64,000 nucleotides of DNA from Alligator mississippiensis (lineage: Eukaryota; Chordata; Crocodylia; Alligatoridae), in the NCBI RefSeq assembly GCF_030867095.1, contig NC_081824.1:347298203-347362202 (forward strand). The letters run 5' to 3'. Numbering within the stretch: position 1 is the stretch's first letter; the number at the start of each line of letters is the position of its first letter. The position numbers and the translations under genes are program-made. Below are positions 1 to 11,979 of the stretch, piece by piece. Below the pieces are notes generated by a model. That model ran no database searches. It had not been told where the DNA came from and worked only from the letters and a program-made list of their open reading frames with translations.

Positions 1-318
1 TGGAGAAGGAGCTCCACCAAACAACATTACTCCCAAGGCTGCCGAACTGAAACTGTTCTACTCTTATAACAGAGCTCTCCAAAATGGTTGCCCTTGTCAG
101 ACACCAGGCAGCTGGCTGCTCCAGCCCTTAAAGTGACAGAACACTAAAGCTGCTCCATCACAGAGTACTTCTGTGTTCTGTAAATGCATGCATACTGGCA
201 GATCTATGTAACTGAGTTAAACTGGGAACTGGGAGCTTCTCATAGACCCATCAATGTAGTTTCTGTCAACTATGCGAAGGCGTATGCTTACATAAAAAAT
301 CAGCCTGCCCAAGGTGCA

Positions 319-441
319 CATTATCTTTCTCTTGAAGAATAGAAATATCTTTTTCTATATCAGAAACTCTTATCTCAAGAACATTAAAAATTAATTTATA
401 ATTCCTAGGTCTTCATCCTACTCAGTTGTAGCCATAGATTT
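319..441 (+). repeat. Left arm of long inverted repeat
   Basis: This 123-bp stretch reappears as its reverse complement at 1545-1664. By eye the arms differ by two substitutions and three single-base length differences, about 96% identity. The match stops sharply at CATTATC on the outside and at CCATAGATTT on the inside. No flanking duplication is obvious. It could be a long terminal inverted repeat of an unrecognised DNA element or an inverted local duplication. Confidence 0.85.
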
Positions 442-1544
442 CTAGTATGGTTAAGACTTAACAGTTTTCATGACCAATGACACCCAGTGGATTGATGTGA
501 CAAACATCACATCTGACAGCATTTGAATATTTGGCTAGTCAACTGGCTTGAGTGAAGACAGCCTCTGGCTGTCTAGAATAGGGCTCATACATGCCTCTGG
601 AGTTATCACAAGATACCTTAACTAGTTGGACACCACACCAAAAATCGAAAGGAGCTAGCACTTATATTTTACTCCAATAATATTTGAAAGTTTGGAAATA
701 TTTTTAAATACACAGCTCTACATTATTAATACTTTGGATTATTATGGTTGTTCTTGTCCTGAGGAGTTTACAGTCTAAAAATGGGGTGGAGAGGACATGG
801 GGTGCCCTGTAACATAAAGAACAACCCTAGGGAGAAGCCCCACCATCCTGCAGTCATATTTGTTTTGATATCATGCTGTTGTTTGGACTTTAGTAAACAT
901 ATCACTGTTTGACACCTAAACATTTTGATGGTACATCAGGAGTACTGTGAAGGCATGCTGATAGCATCTGTAAGATAGGGCTATGCAAACTTTATAAGCA
1001 CCTGGGCCTACCTTTGTGAACAGATGTCATCACATAAGAATTCAGGGAAAGCTTTGACTTATTAGAGAACAGATTTTTTTTGTGTGTAGCTGTGGCCATG
1101 TAGGAGTTTATGTTCAGTTTCTGCGCATGAATGAGAGAGATATTGTGTAAAAAATTCATACTTATTCATGTGCAGTGGCACTTGTAGCCTTTACAGCCTT
1201 CCCAGTTTCCCTGTATTCTTGCAGAATCAAGCCCCTACTTAATAAAAAATACATAAGAAAAAACACAAAAATGTAATTGTAAAACAGTTAGAGGTTTGCT
1301 AAACATATACTGTACATGACTCAAACCCACAAAACAAGAAAATGAAAAGCTAAGCCATCTAATGATACCTATACTCATATATACACACATCTTACCATTA
1401 CTATTATCATGCCACACAGACCATATACTGCAAATAACCTTGGCGTTCCTTTGCTTCTCTGGCTGTAAAATGGAGATAGTATTTATTCTGTGTATAATGG
1501 TGATTATGATTTTTAAGTCTTTTATTTTAGTAATTTGATCATTA
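442..1544. other. Spacer between inverted-repeat arms
   Basis: 1.1 kb of AT-rich DNA. No convincing coding ORF, transposase motif or known repeat is seen. The arms plus spacer would make a unit of about 1.35 kb. Confidence 0.5.
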
Positions 1545-1664
1545 AAATCTATGGCTACAACTAAGTAGGATGAAGACCTAGGAATTATAAATTAATTTTA
1601 ATGATCTTGAGATGAGTTTCTGATATAGAAAAAGATATTTCTATTCTTCAAGAGAAAGATAATG
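1545..1664 (-). repeat. Right arm of long inverted repeat
   Basis: Reverse complement of 319-441, 120 bp. The three missing bases are a TT and one A within an A-run. Confidence 0.85.
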
Positions 1665-1835
1665 AAACAAATATAAGATTGCATCTCTACAAGCAATATT
1701 ATTCCTGTTAATGCTACATTTCCTTTAGAGGGAGAAAATCTTGGGAGGAAATTTAAGTTATTTAAAACTTTATGCCATACATTTCCCAATATTTTAGGGG
1801 GGAATTAAATAATAAGTTATACTCTGAAATGTTTA

Positions 1836-1943
1836 GGGCCAGATTCTGAAACACCTACTTAACTCACAAGTAATTCAATTAAAATCAGTGGACCTCTTCA
1901 CCACGTAATGTATTAAGATGAAGAAGGTATCAGAATCTGGTCC
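1836..1943. mobile_element. Short palindromic MITE remnant
   Basis: It begins GGGCCAGATTCTGA and ends TCAGAATCTGGTCC, inverted ends matching at 13 of 14 positions across 108 bp. The 'gggccagattctg' ends are of the kind seen in old palindromic repeats of reptile genomes. The family name is not assigned. Confidence 0.5.
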
Positions 1944-2119
1944 TTCATGCACATGTAAAACATATAAGAAGCAGAACAAATCTCTATAAATGGAAAAAAA
2001 TTAATCGCTTAATCTCTGCCTCCACGGAATACATCTGTTTCCTTGGAAGAGACAACTTGGTTTATGTCTGTTTATGTTCACAGGTCAGATTCTTCCTGTT
2101 CAAAAATACATGTTGCACA

Positions 2120-2436
2120 GAAGGGAATTGGTGAGGATTTATTCACCAAGGCGCCCCCAGGGGTTACAAGAAATAATGGCCACAAGCTAGCAGAGAGCAG
2201 ATTTAGATTGGACATTAGGAAGAACTTCTTCACAGTTAGAGTGGCCAAGGTCTGGAACGGGCTCCCAAGGGAGGTGGTGCTCTCCCCTACCCTGGGGGTC
2301 TTCAAGAGGAGGTTAGATAGGCATCTAGCTGGGGTCATCTAGACCCAGCACTCTTTCCTGCTTATGCAGGGGGTTGGACTCGATGATCTATTGAGGTCCC
2401 TTCCGACCCTAACATCTATGAATCTATGAATCTATG
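2120..2436 (+). mobile_element. 5'-truncated CR1 LINE, 3' end
   Basis: The reading frame encodes the end of CR1 ORF2 (motifs LFTKAPPGVTRNNGHK and RLDIRKNFFTVR), stopping at 2341. The CR1 3' UTR follows (GGGGTTGGACTCGATGATCT) and then three copies of an (AATCTATG)-type tail. The copy is severely 5'-truncated, as most CR1 copies are. It is not a functional gene. Confidence 0.92.
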
Positions 2437-3204
2437 TGGTTATATTTGGCTTTGTTTTACACCCTGAATGGACATTCAAGTTAACTGCTTTTCTGAATAA
2501 CATTTAAATAATCTTTTAAAGGAGTAAAATGCATGTTTGTCTAGATATCAAGAGAGTGAGTTTTAACTGTGTGCTCATTGCAAACCCTTCTATTCATACT
2601 GATGCTAAGTTTCATACAATAATAACATATAGCAATTACTTTAACTGATATATGTTATTAAAGAATGAAAAGAAAAAAAGGAAAATTAATCATGTTCCCT
2701 TTAATAGTTGAAAATGACTTGATTAATCATCCAGTTGTTTTGATTTAATTTTGTCTGGACACACAAGTCCCATGATAAGTTTCTGTTCCTAGAGTGACTG
2801 CACAGAGTACTTGGAATCAGGTTGGTGGTACGGACAATCATGTTTACAGATTGAAAATTTGCTTTCTCTGAATATTGTCCAATAGCTCAATTTTTTGCAA
2901 CAAACTCATAATAAAAAAATCTCAAGACTAAGATATGTTTATGAATAAAAGTTGCAAATACTGCATGATGGGTGAAATAAAAAAAAATTAGGCCACGTAC
3001 AGACATTCAGTTTCTACTGGGAGAATTACTGCTGTCCCAGTAGAAATGCAGATGTTCCTTCTTTTTCTCCCAAAGTAAAAATGGACAATCTGAGAGAAAA
3101 ATAATCCAATTACAATGAAGTATAAATCACTCCTGGGCTGGTTTCTCCTGGGACACAGAATGTCTGCAAACTTTCTTCTCCCCAGGGACCAAGAGGAGTG
3201 GAGC
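2437..3204. other. Intergenic, mostly unique
   Basis: AT-rich with no gene seen. The only structure noted is the hairpin at 3011-3046. The GCCACGTACAGACATTCAG at about 2992 looks like a transposon end, but no partner end was found. Confidence 0.4.
3011..3046. repeat. 12-bp perfect hairpin
   Basis: TTTCTACTGGGA (3011-3022) and TCCCAGTAGAAA (3035-3046) are exact reverse complements around a 12-nt loop. Function unknown. Confidence 0.6.
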
Positions 3205-3765
3205 CAGGGGTGGGTTGCCAACCCTAGACAATTGTTTTACTGACAAGCTGCAAGCCTATTACTGACAATCAAACTTTTTTATTAAAACATGCTTTGCATA
3301 ATGTAAATATGACCCTAGTACCAGGCCCTAGGTGAAAGCAGTTTCCCTCCATCCCTGGGGTCCTCTGTACAACCTAATGCCCCTGACTATACTCTGCATT
3401 GTGCTGCTGCCCCCAGCCCATCCCCCAACCTTACCCCTGCTGGCTCTGCTCCCTTCCCCCATCTCAGGAGGGACCCCAGGGAAGTATTACCATCTGCCTA
3501 CCTGCAAAAGGGTTACAGGCAGGGATGCAAACAGCAGCAGCACATGGCTGGTAGGAGAAGGGCTACAGGCTACAAAGCTCTAAGAGACAACAGGTGCACT
3601 GCTCTGCTTTGTCATTCAGGAATTGCCCTTGATGAGGGATCTTAAGTCAAGATCCAGTTTTTATGGATGGCTCAATTTTTTTTTACAGATTTTATAAACA
3701 GGTGTTTTTAGGCTTCTTTTTTAAGGTTTGTCTGTATATTTATGGAGAGTTGACAACCCAAATAG
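3205..3765. mobile_element. Possible non-autonomous DNA transposon
   Basis: The left end GGGTTGCCAACCCT and the right end AGAGTTGACAACCC are imperfect inverted copies enclosing GC-rich filler about 0.5 kb long. No clean target-site duplication was found, so the limits are approximate. Open frames inside look spurious. Confidence 0.35.
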
Positions 3766-5583
3766 GTAAAGACCCCCATGCCTTCCAGACAGCAAGGTCC
3801 TTGGTCTGGAAAAGGATTCAAAAGGCAGCTGTCCCCACCCCTCCTGTAGAGCAGGAAGGGAGGGCAGGAGCAGCCATTAGCTGCTCCCCACCTTCTTCTC
3901 ACTCTGGAGTTCCTCGAGTAAGAAGCAGGCAGGGGACTTTGCCATGCTGCTCCTTCAACTTGGCTGCTGGGCATAAGAAGTGGGCAGGGGGCTTTCCCCT
4001 GCTGATTCAGTCCTCCAGGAATGGTAGCACTGGAGCAGCCCAGGCTTTCCACTGTAGTCTTGGAAAGATATAAGGAACAGGAAAGGGGGTGGTTGCAGAC
4101 TGAACCCTCCTGGAATCATTTCTAGTGGTGGAAATTTTCCACCATTAGAACTGAATGTTTACACAGTGCTAGATAACAAACAATTTCAAGAGACAAATAA
4201 ACCTCAGAAAATAGATCTGCTGGTAGGCATATTCCAAATAGAAAAAGAGGTAACAGTAACCGCCCTTCCCAAACTCTGATCCCTTTTTGTTATGCCCGTT
4301 GTTTGTAGATCCAGATGTTTCTGAAAGAACTGCCAGAAGCAGTATTCAGAGTTTAAGAATACTTGGACAAATTAATCCATACTTTAAGTTAATTCACTCT
4401 AACATTTATCCTTTTGCATGAATTGACAGTGGGTCAAAGTGCTACTACAAACCAGTTTCTTATTTATGAGTAAAATAGGAATCTGTATTTCTTAAAGGTA
4501 AACCTTATATCAGCTTGAGTAACAGATATCATTATCAGGTGAAGATGAAGGAATATACCTGCCAGGATAGGAGGGAAAATGCCCATATGAAGACAGGAAT
4601 AATAGCCTTATCAAGAGAAGTGGTGAGGAAAGGATAGATTAAGACATGTCTGGAATATCTCTACCAACTGCAACTCTCAGTCTTCTCCTTACTTAAATGT
4701 CAACAGCAAATACTACTAACATGGGAGAAATAACTAAGAGGCCAATCCAGCAAATACTGTTCAGTGGGATTATTCACAGGAGTAATATGATTCATATGCA
4801 TAAGTGTTTGCAGAATCAAGCCCTAACTGAAAAACATTTTGAATCAATATTGCCAGGCACACCTATGCAGTAGAAATCAGTACCTTGCTCTAAAGTATAT
4901 GTGTAAGGATGCGGAACATATATTTAAATGGCATGGAAAATTCTTTCCTTCACATTCCAAAAAAGCATTTATTTATTCCATTTTACTAATACCATTCTGG
5001 AAGCTAGAAGATAAATCTTCTCCTACATCAAAATTTGACTTTCTTTTTGAGATTTGCTCTTGAGTACTATCTTTCCCATGACAATATCTAGGAGGTCAGC
5101 TGTATACATAACATTGGTCAGCAATGGCCTGAGGTTAGTCAATGATCATGGTTCACTTGAACCAGCTTCTGGGTATGAAACGTAATTTCTCCATACAACT
5201 ACCTCAGGTCATCCTCCTGCACGTTAAAAAACAAGCAACTGAAAATAAGATTTTTTAATAGTAATGTTTTTAGCTCTAAGATCTGTTTCCTGTAAAAAGC
5301 CTTATTTTTTTTAATGACACCATCCTATATGGTTACTGATAGTCACCTAATTTTCTTATGTTTAATCAAATTAAATTAAATTTAAATTGTTCTGCTGCAA
5401 CATTGGTACTTTTCAGGAGGACACTTTTTAATTAAAGATAATCACCTTTAATTCTATTGATTAATTCTTCTTTACTGGATTTACCCACACAGTAAGAGTG
5501 TTATCTTGCTGCAGGTACTGATCCAAGAAAGGCTAAACATTTTTGTTTCCAATATAACAAGGCAAAAACCTATGAAAAATAAA
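3766..5583. other. Intergenic, no gene seen
   Basis: AT-rich sequence. At 4741-4827 there is a degraded palindromic repeat (GCCAATCCAGCAAA at one end, GCAGAATCAAGCCC at the other) flanked by TAACTAAG and TAACTGAA. Nothing else is recognised. Confidence 0.4.
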
Positions 5584-5672
5584 TTTCATAGATTTCATAG
5601 ACATTAGGGCTGGAAGGGACCTCGGAAGATCGAGTCCAGCCCCCTGCCCAAAGGGCAGGAAGTCAGCTGTGG

Positions 5673-8568
5673 TCATAGGATCCCAGCAAGATAAGCATCC
5701 AGTTTGCTCTTGAAGGTGTTCAATGTAGGCGCTTGAACCACCTCTGGTGGCAGGCTGTTCCAGACCTTTGGGGCTCGGACAGTAAAGAAATTCTTCCTTA
5801 TGTCCAGCCTGAAACGGTCTTGTAGTAGTTTATGACCATTCGACCTAGTCGTCATCCCTTGGGGCGCTCTGGTGAACAAACATTCCCCCAGATACTGGTG
5901 GTCACCCCTGCTAAACTTACAGGTGGCCATCAGATCACCCCTGAGCCTGCGCTTTTCCAGGCTAAAAAGCCCCAGGGCTCTCAGCCTGTCATTGTAGGGT
6001 CTGCTTCCCTGACCTCTGATCATGTGCGTGGCTCTTCTCTGGACTCTCTCAAGCTTCTCCACATCCTTTTTGAATTGTGGAGCCCAAAACTGGATGCAGT
6101 ACTCCAGCTGCGGCCTCCCTAAGGCCGAGTACAAGGGGAGAACGACGTCACGGGATTTGCTTGAGAAGCATCTATAGATGCAAGCCAGCATTTTGGTCAC
6201 TTTACTAGCCACAGCATCGCACTGCAGGCTCATGTTCATCTTGTGGTCAATGATGACCCCCAAGTCTCTTTCTTCCTTAGTGCTAGCCAACATAGCACTG
6301 CCAAGTCTATAAGGATGCTGCCGGTTTTTCTTCCCAAGGTGGAGAACCTTGCATTTATTGGCGTTGAACACCGTCAAATTCTCGTCCACCCACTTGCTGA
6401 GCCTGTCCAGGTCAGCCTGGATCACCCGCCTGTCTTCTGGTGTGGATGCTTTGCCCCAAAGTTTGGTGTCATCGGCGAACTTGGCCAGTCCGCTTCTGAC
6501 TCCAGTGTCCACATCATTAATGAAGATGTTGAACAGTATGGGTCCAAGGACAGAGCCTTGGGGGACCCCACTGGTCACAGGACACCATGATGAGTGACTT
6601 CCATCAATTACTACCCTCTGGGTCTGACCCCGGAGCCGATTTTCCAGCCAGTGGATCGTGGAGGACCCAAGGCGACAATTGGCCAGTTTCTCCAAGAGGT
6701 GATCATGGGAAACCAGATCGAAGGCTTTTTTGAAGTCAAGATATATGATATCAATCTCTTCTCCCTTGTCCAGGTGATAGGTCACCTGGTCGTAGAAGGA
6801 AATGAGATTGGTCAAGCAAGACCTACCCGCAACAAACCCGTGCTGGCTATCCCTTAAGATGTTGGCGTCGGCCAGTCCATTAAGGATGGCCTCTTTAATA
6901 AGCTTTTCTAAGATCTTCCCCGGGATAGAAGTCAGGCTGATGGGCCTATAGTTAGCCGGATCCACTTTCCTCCCTTTCTTGAAGATAGGCACCACATTGG
7001 CCTTCTTCCAGTCTTCGGGCACTACACCAGAATGCCAAGAGTTTTCAAAGATCCGTGCTAGAGGCTGGGCTATGATGCTCGCCAGCTCCTTGAGTACCCT
7101 GGGGTGAAGATTGTCAGGGCCAGCTGACTTGAAGGTATCCAGCTTCTCAAGATGTTCCTTCACGAAGTCAGCATTAATGGAGGGCAGGAGATCACCCTCA
7201 CCCAGACTTCCCTGTCCCGTAGTGGGCATGGGCGTCCCATGGGACTGATGAAAGACCGATGCAAAGTACCTATCTAATAGGTTGGCTTTTTCCTGGGCGT
7301 CAGTTGTCAGTTGCCCCATCTGGTTCAGCAGGGGTCCAATGTTGCCCCTGCTTTTCCTCCGGCTTCCCACATATCTGAAAAAGGACTTTTTATTGTCCTT
7401 GATGCTCAAAGCTAGTTGGAGTTCAGTTGCAGCCTTGGCTTTCCTGGTCTGCTCCCTACAGGACTGGACCAGTGCAGAATAATCCTCCTTGGAGGTGACT
7501 CCCATCCTCCATCCTTTGTAGGCCTTTCTTTTTAGCCTCAGGAGGTCTGCTAGGTCCCTGGAGAGCCAGGGGGGCTGCTGTGCCCTCTTGCTGCCTTTCC
7601 TCTGAGATGGAATAGACTTAGTTTGTGCATTGAGGATCACTCCCTTGAGGAGCAACCACTCTTCTTGAACTCCCCTCTCCCTGTGGTCATGGTCCCTTAG
7701 GGCCTCACTGACAAGCCTCCTGAGCTTGTCAAAGTCAGCTTTCCTGAAGTCAAGGACTTCCGTGTTGCTGACTGACTTGCCAGCTTTTCGGCAGATGGTG
7801 AAGGTGATCAGCTCGTGGTCGCTGTCACCCAGCTTCCCATCGATCACTAGGTCACCGACTAGGTCATCCCCAGTAGCCAGCACCAGGTCGAGCACCGCTT
7901 TGCCTCTCGTTGGCCCACAGACTTCTTGAGTCAGGTAGAGGTCATCCACGCACAAGAGGAAGCTGTGACCACTCAGATTTTGCTGAGTGATCCTCCCACC
8001 AGATGTCCGGGTAATTGAAGTCACCCATGACAACCATGGTCCTGGAGCATGTGGCCTCAGCCAGTTCCCAGGCAAACTCCTGGTCAAGCTCAGGACTTTG
8101 AGTGGGAGGTCTGTAATAGACTCCCACCATTGTGTCCCCTGTGCCGTGTTCCCCACGGATTTTAACCCAGAGGGTCTCCAGCCATCCACCCTGGTCGCCA
8201 ATATTGGCTTGCAGGGACGTGTAGCTTTCCTTAACATAGAGAGCTACACCCCTGCCCCTTTTATCTACACGATTCCTCCTGTACAGGGTATAGCCATCTA
8301 TACCCGTGGTCCAGTCATGGGTGGAGTCCCACCAGGTCTCCGTTACCCCTATGACATCATAATTGTTTGCATTGAGCAGGAGGATGAGCTCCTCCTGCTT
8401 ATTCCCCAAGCTCCTGGCATTTGTGTACAGGCAGGCAAGTGTCCCCTGGGGGGCTCCTTCCTTGCCCACAGATTTTACCAGGGCTGGGGCAGGGGTGGGC
8501 TCCCTTAAGTGCCTTGACCTGCTGGCTTTGCAAGGATTGCTCAGCGGGCCAGCAGTGGCGGTAGTCAC
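5673..8568 (-). pseudogene. CR1 ORF2: APE endonuclease and reverse transcriptase, one frameshift
   Basis: ORF2p nicks target DNA and reverse-transcribes the CR1 RNA at the nick. Two overlapping frames cover it. The first (8568 down to 7942) holds the APE-type endonuclease, with NARSLGNKQ, VTETWW (about 8329-8346), YRPP and GDFNYPD (about 8005-8025). The second is open from 8237 to 5673 and holds the rest. Its reverse-transcriptase motifs in order are SAGPDNLHP, NYRPISLTS, QHGFVAGRSC, YLDFKKAFD, SGVPQGSVLGP and the catalytic FADD (6468-6479). It ends with the typical CR1 C-terminus, RLDIRKNFFTVR and VWNSLPPEVV. The shift between frames lies around 7950-8000, just after the endonuclease GDFN motif. 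No other stop interrupts the reverse transcriptase. ORF1 ends only 17 bp upstream of the first ORF2 ATG. This copy is unlikely to make full ORF2p unless the shift is an assembly error. Confidence 0.93.
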
Positions 8569-8585
8569 CCCATCCCCCAGCGGGC

Positions 8586-9592
8586 TTACTTTAAAGCCCG
8601 GTGGAGCAGGTCAGCCAGTCTGGCTGAGAAGAGCCTTCTCCCTAGGGGAGAGAGGTGGAGGCCATCTCTTCCCAGCAGCTCACTGCCTCTCTCGCCAAAG
8701 AGCGGGCTGTGGTCATGAAAGCCAAAGCCTTCCCGACGACACCAGCGCCGCAGTCTTTGGTTGACCGCGTGGATCCTCCTCTCCCTCCTCAGCCCATAGC
8801 CTGAGACTGGGAGGATCGACGAGAACACCACCTGTGCCCCCAGACCCTTTAGCCCCGCTCCCAAATCCCTGTAGCGCCTCATGACCCGGCTGGGAGCGCT
8901 CCGAGCCGTGTCATTGGTGCCCACCGATGAATGAATAAGGAGCATGGGATAGTGGTCTGTGGGTTGGAGTAGCTTTGGGATCCTCTCCGCAATGTCCCAG
9001 ATGTGGGCCCCCGGGAAGCAGCAGACTTCCTGGGCTAAGGGGTTGGGGTGGCACATTGCCCTCTCAGTCCCCCTCAGGAGGGAGTCTCCCACAACAAACA
9101 CCTTACGTTTTGTCTTGGGGAGAGCAGGGGCGATAGGTGCAGTTGGGCCCATGTTGCCTGTGGGAGCCAGCAACTCAGCAGGCTCTGCTGGAGCAGCAAG
9201 AGGTGCGTACCTGTTGCTCAGCTCTGGTGGGGCAGGGGCCTTGGTGCGGCGGGCCTTAGGGCCCTTGACCACCTTGGTCCATGCCCCTGGCTAGACAGAG
9301 CGGGAGGTCACGGAGTCCTCCTTTGGCCTGGAGGGAGACTGTGGTCTACCCTCCGCCTCCTAGGGGAGAAGGCCTGGCAGTAGGAGTCTATCTCCTGCTC
9401 GCAGTCCCTGATGGCACGCAGTCTCTGGACTGTGGCCTGGAGCTCCTCCGGCTGGTGCGCCAGAGACCCCAAAAGGGAGCAGACCCCACAAGGGGAGGTA
9501 ACCATTATCCCAGACCCCAGAGCCTGAAAAAGGGACAAGCAGCCCCTGCAGCTGAGAGCCAGGGGCTCTGTCTGTGTGGAGGCCAGAACCAA
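8586..9592 (-). pseudogene. CR1 ORF1: zinc-finger/coiled region plus SGNH esterase, one frameshift
   Basis: CR1 ORF1p is an RNA-binding chaperone-like protein with an esterase domain of the SGNH family. The N-terminal part (9592 to about 9308) has a cysteine cluster (RGC ... PCGVC) and a leucine-rich helix (EELQATVQRLRAIRD). The C-terminal part, open from about 9357 to 8586, has SGNH block I VVGDSLLRG (serine near 9081-9083), block III GTND (8910-8921) and block V DGLHLSPLG (Asp 8664-8666, His 8655-8657), so the catalytic Ser-Asp-His set is present. The two parts lie in different frames, with a single shift between 9308 and 9357. Function of the esterase in retrotransposition is not settled; membrane or lipid interaction has been proposed. 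Confidence 0.88.
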
Positions 9593-10078
9593 GGGCTCCG
9601 TCTGGGTGGCTGTCTCTGAGGTGCCGGGGGGGGGCCGCGGAGCCCGAGGGGACCCTCGGGGTGCAGCGCGTGCCCATCCGTGGCATGCCTCTGGTAGGCT
9701 GGTTATGGCTGGGACTGTCTACCCTGGGGGGTGCACAGGCAGGGTCCTGGGCCCTCCCGTGCGCCCTTCCGTGCAAACTCCACGCTAACTCACACGCCGG
9801 CAGAGAAGTACACCTGTTTGTGCAGCCTGTTCGCGTGGCTCCCTGGGGGGCTGGGTGAAGTAGGGGCCTGGGCGGGGCCTGACCCGGCCCGGCTCCACTC
9901 AGCCGCCTCCTCCCACTCACTAAGGGGTTAGCCCCCTCTCTCCACGGGCCCCGCTTACCTCCAGCTGTGCTGGGGGTCGGTGGAGGGCTCCGCGGCTGCT
10001 GGAGGGTTTCTGGGGGGCTTTGGGGGAGCGGGGGTGCAGCGGCCTTTCACCTGCGCGTCTCTCACCGCTCCCGAGATG

Positions 10079-11652
10079 ACTGATTTAGGTTAAATCAGTT
10101 TACTGAGCTTCTGCCCCAGATCCCCTCCAGATTCAAGTTCTCTCACAGTCCTGCAGCATTCCAGAATGTTTTGAATGACTCCCCAGCAAACCCCCGCTTG
10201 CCAAGTGGGCAGGCTAGCCTTGGCCCAAGCTATCTGCCCCAGCCTAGCAGGGAGGTGTGCTCTAGTGCCCCCCAGCTTCTGGCCTAAGTCACTGCAGGCA
10301 TGTGGCTGCATTTCCAGAATCAAAAGTAAATGTCTGTTCACTTGCTTATTAGTTCAATCTACGCAGCTCAGATTAACCTGTAAAGACTGAATTGATTCAG
10401 CCTTGGGCGTTTTGACTGCTTGTACTTAGCCTAGGTGGAAAAATGGGTTGGATGAGAAGCTGGGCAAGGGTAAAGGTTTTCTGCCCTATAAAACAGGGAT
10501 GTAGAAAGGAATTGAGATTGGTTAACAGAATAATTGGCTTAAACTAGACCTGTTATCAGTCATATCCCACTTAACTAGGGCCTGGTGAAATGCTCTTTCA
10601 GGAAATGTTTTGAATTTTTTTATATAAGTAAACACAAACAAATCATATTAAGCTATTTTAATCATATTTTAAATTTAAGTATAGTTTGACTTTTCCATAC
10701 GAGTTTGTAAATGATGTGGGAGGCTTGGCCAAAGAGACAAAACGTGTCACATCCTTTAGAGAAAGCTGGAGCCTAGTTACCTCTACTGGGCACTATATAA
10801 TGCATCATCATCTCTCCACATGCAATTGTATGCCTGCTAGTATGATATAAATTACCTCAGCCTTGTGTCATCAGTAAGTCAGTCATCTTGTCATAATGCT
10901 CAGAAAAATCAGATTCTTTCAGGGAAAAAAAGAGAAAAATCAAGGTTCCCTTTCCCCTCATCTTTTTCTTTCCCTCACTTCCCCTGTCTGTACACATTTT
11001 AGTTGTCAGGCACTACCAGCTTCCCACCTCTAAAGAGAGCAATGATTTAGACACCTTGTAATGATATAACTGGTTTAAGTGGTTTATTTAATGACTTTGA
11101 GACAAATTTTATAGTTTGTCCTCTGAGCTGCTCTGGTTGGCAATAGGAGAATAGCTGTAGCAGCCACAGAGGTTTTTTAAACCTTTCTGCCTTTAGCTCA
11201 GTGTCCTGAGGACAATGTACTCAGTAACAGACTTAGATGCTGTTGCTGCATAAAAGTGCTACATGTTCTTCTCAAGGACCAAGTCCTGAAGGCAGGTTTG
11301 GTGACACTGAACCACATGCTTTACTGAGCTGTCCATGCCTCCCATAGGGCTATACCAGGGGTTGTCAACCAGGGGTACTTGGAAAGGTGCTAGGTGGTAC
11401 GTGCGGGTGGGTGGGGATGGAGTGCCACCACCCACCACCCCACGCCACCACCTCCCAGGAGCTGGGCCAGGGAGGGGCGAGGGCAGCAGCTCCCCTCTGC
11501 TCACACATGGCAGCTGCACCAATGTAAAGGAAAAAAAAGCTTTTTGTGCTCAATTTGTCTCCCAGCACTTACACAAAGGACAAGTCAGAATTTAGCCATT
11601 TTGGTTAAGCAGAACCACAAGATGGTACATTACCAGATGTCATGTTTTAAGT
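10079..11652. other. Intergenic, no gene seen
   Basis: Unique AT-rich DNA plus a GC-rich patch at 11390-11510. CAGGGGTTGTCAACC at 11356 looks like the left end of a hAT element, but a matching right end with a target duplication was not found. Confidence 0.4.
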
Positions 11653-11895
11653 CAGTGAGGAGTCAACTTTTTCAGTAGGCATGCCACAAATTAGCCCTAC
11701 ATTCAAGTGCCACTCCAATCTCCTTCCCCTGACTGATCTGCTGCTTTGTTTTCTGCTTCCTTCCTTATGCTTCCTGCCACATTTGCTGCTTTGCTTTCTG
11801 CTTCCTGCTCTATCTACCACTGTGCTGACTGTCCCCTCCCTGATCTGCCATGTGTCACACAGGAGGCTGCCCATGCCACAGGTTGGCCACCCTTG
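11653..11895. mobile_element. hAT-type MITE, family A
   Basis: 243 bp starting CAGTGAGGAGTCAAC and ending GTTGGCCACCCTTG. It is flanked by TTTTAAGT (11645-11652) and CTTTAGGT (11896-11903), 6 of 8 bases alike, fitting the 8-bp hAT duplication. Its interior (GCATGCCACAAATTAG, then C/T-rich text) is shared with 47767-48044, so the two are one family. Confidence 0.75.
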
Positions 11896-11979
11896 CTTTA
11901 GGTGTTGGCACTTGCAGGGTAGACTGCAGGCACAGCAGCATTGTTATCACAACAGAGAAGGCAATTGTTGTCTTAGAAA

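Larger units (their letters stand above)
5584..10078 (-). mobile_element. Nearly full-length CR1 LINE
   Basis: About 4.5 kb, the usual size of a complete CR1, read on the minus strand. The 3' end at 5584 carries the (TTTCATAGA)-type tail and the conserved 3' UTR (complement of GGCTGGAAGGGACCTCGG). ORF2 (endonuclease plus reverse transcriptase) lies at 5673-8568, ORF1 at 8586-9592, and a GC-rich 5' leader runs to about 10078. I see only one frameshift in each ORF, so this is a young copy. Complete 5' ends are rare for CR1. The exact 5' limit is inferred from the drop in GC content. Confidence 0.93.

Noticed and set aside
5832..6857. + strand frames of 80-115 codons
   Set aside because: Antisense of the CR1 reverse transcriptase.
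7987..9858. Several + strand frames opposite the CR1 ORFs
   Set aside because: They are antisense shadows of CR1 ORF1 and ORF2.
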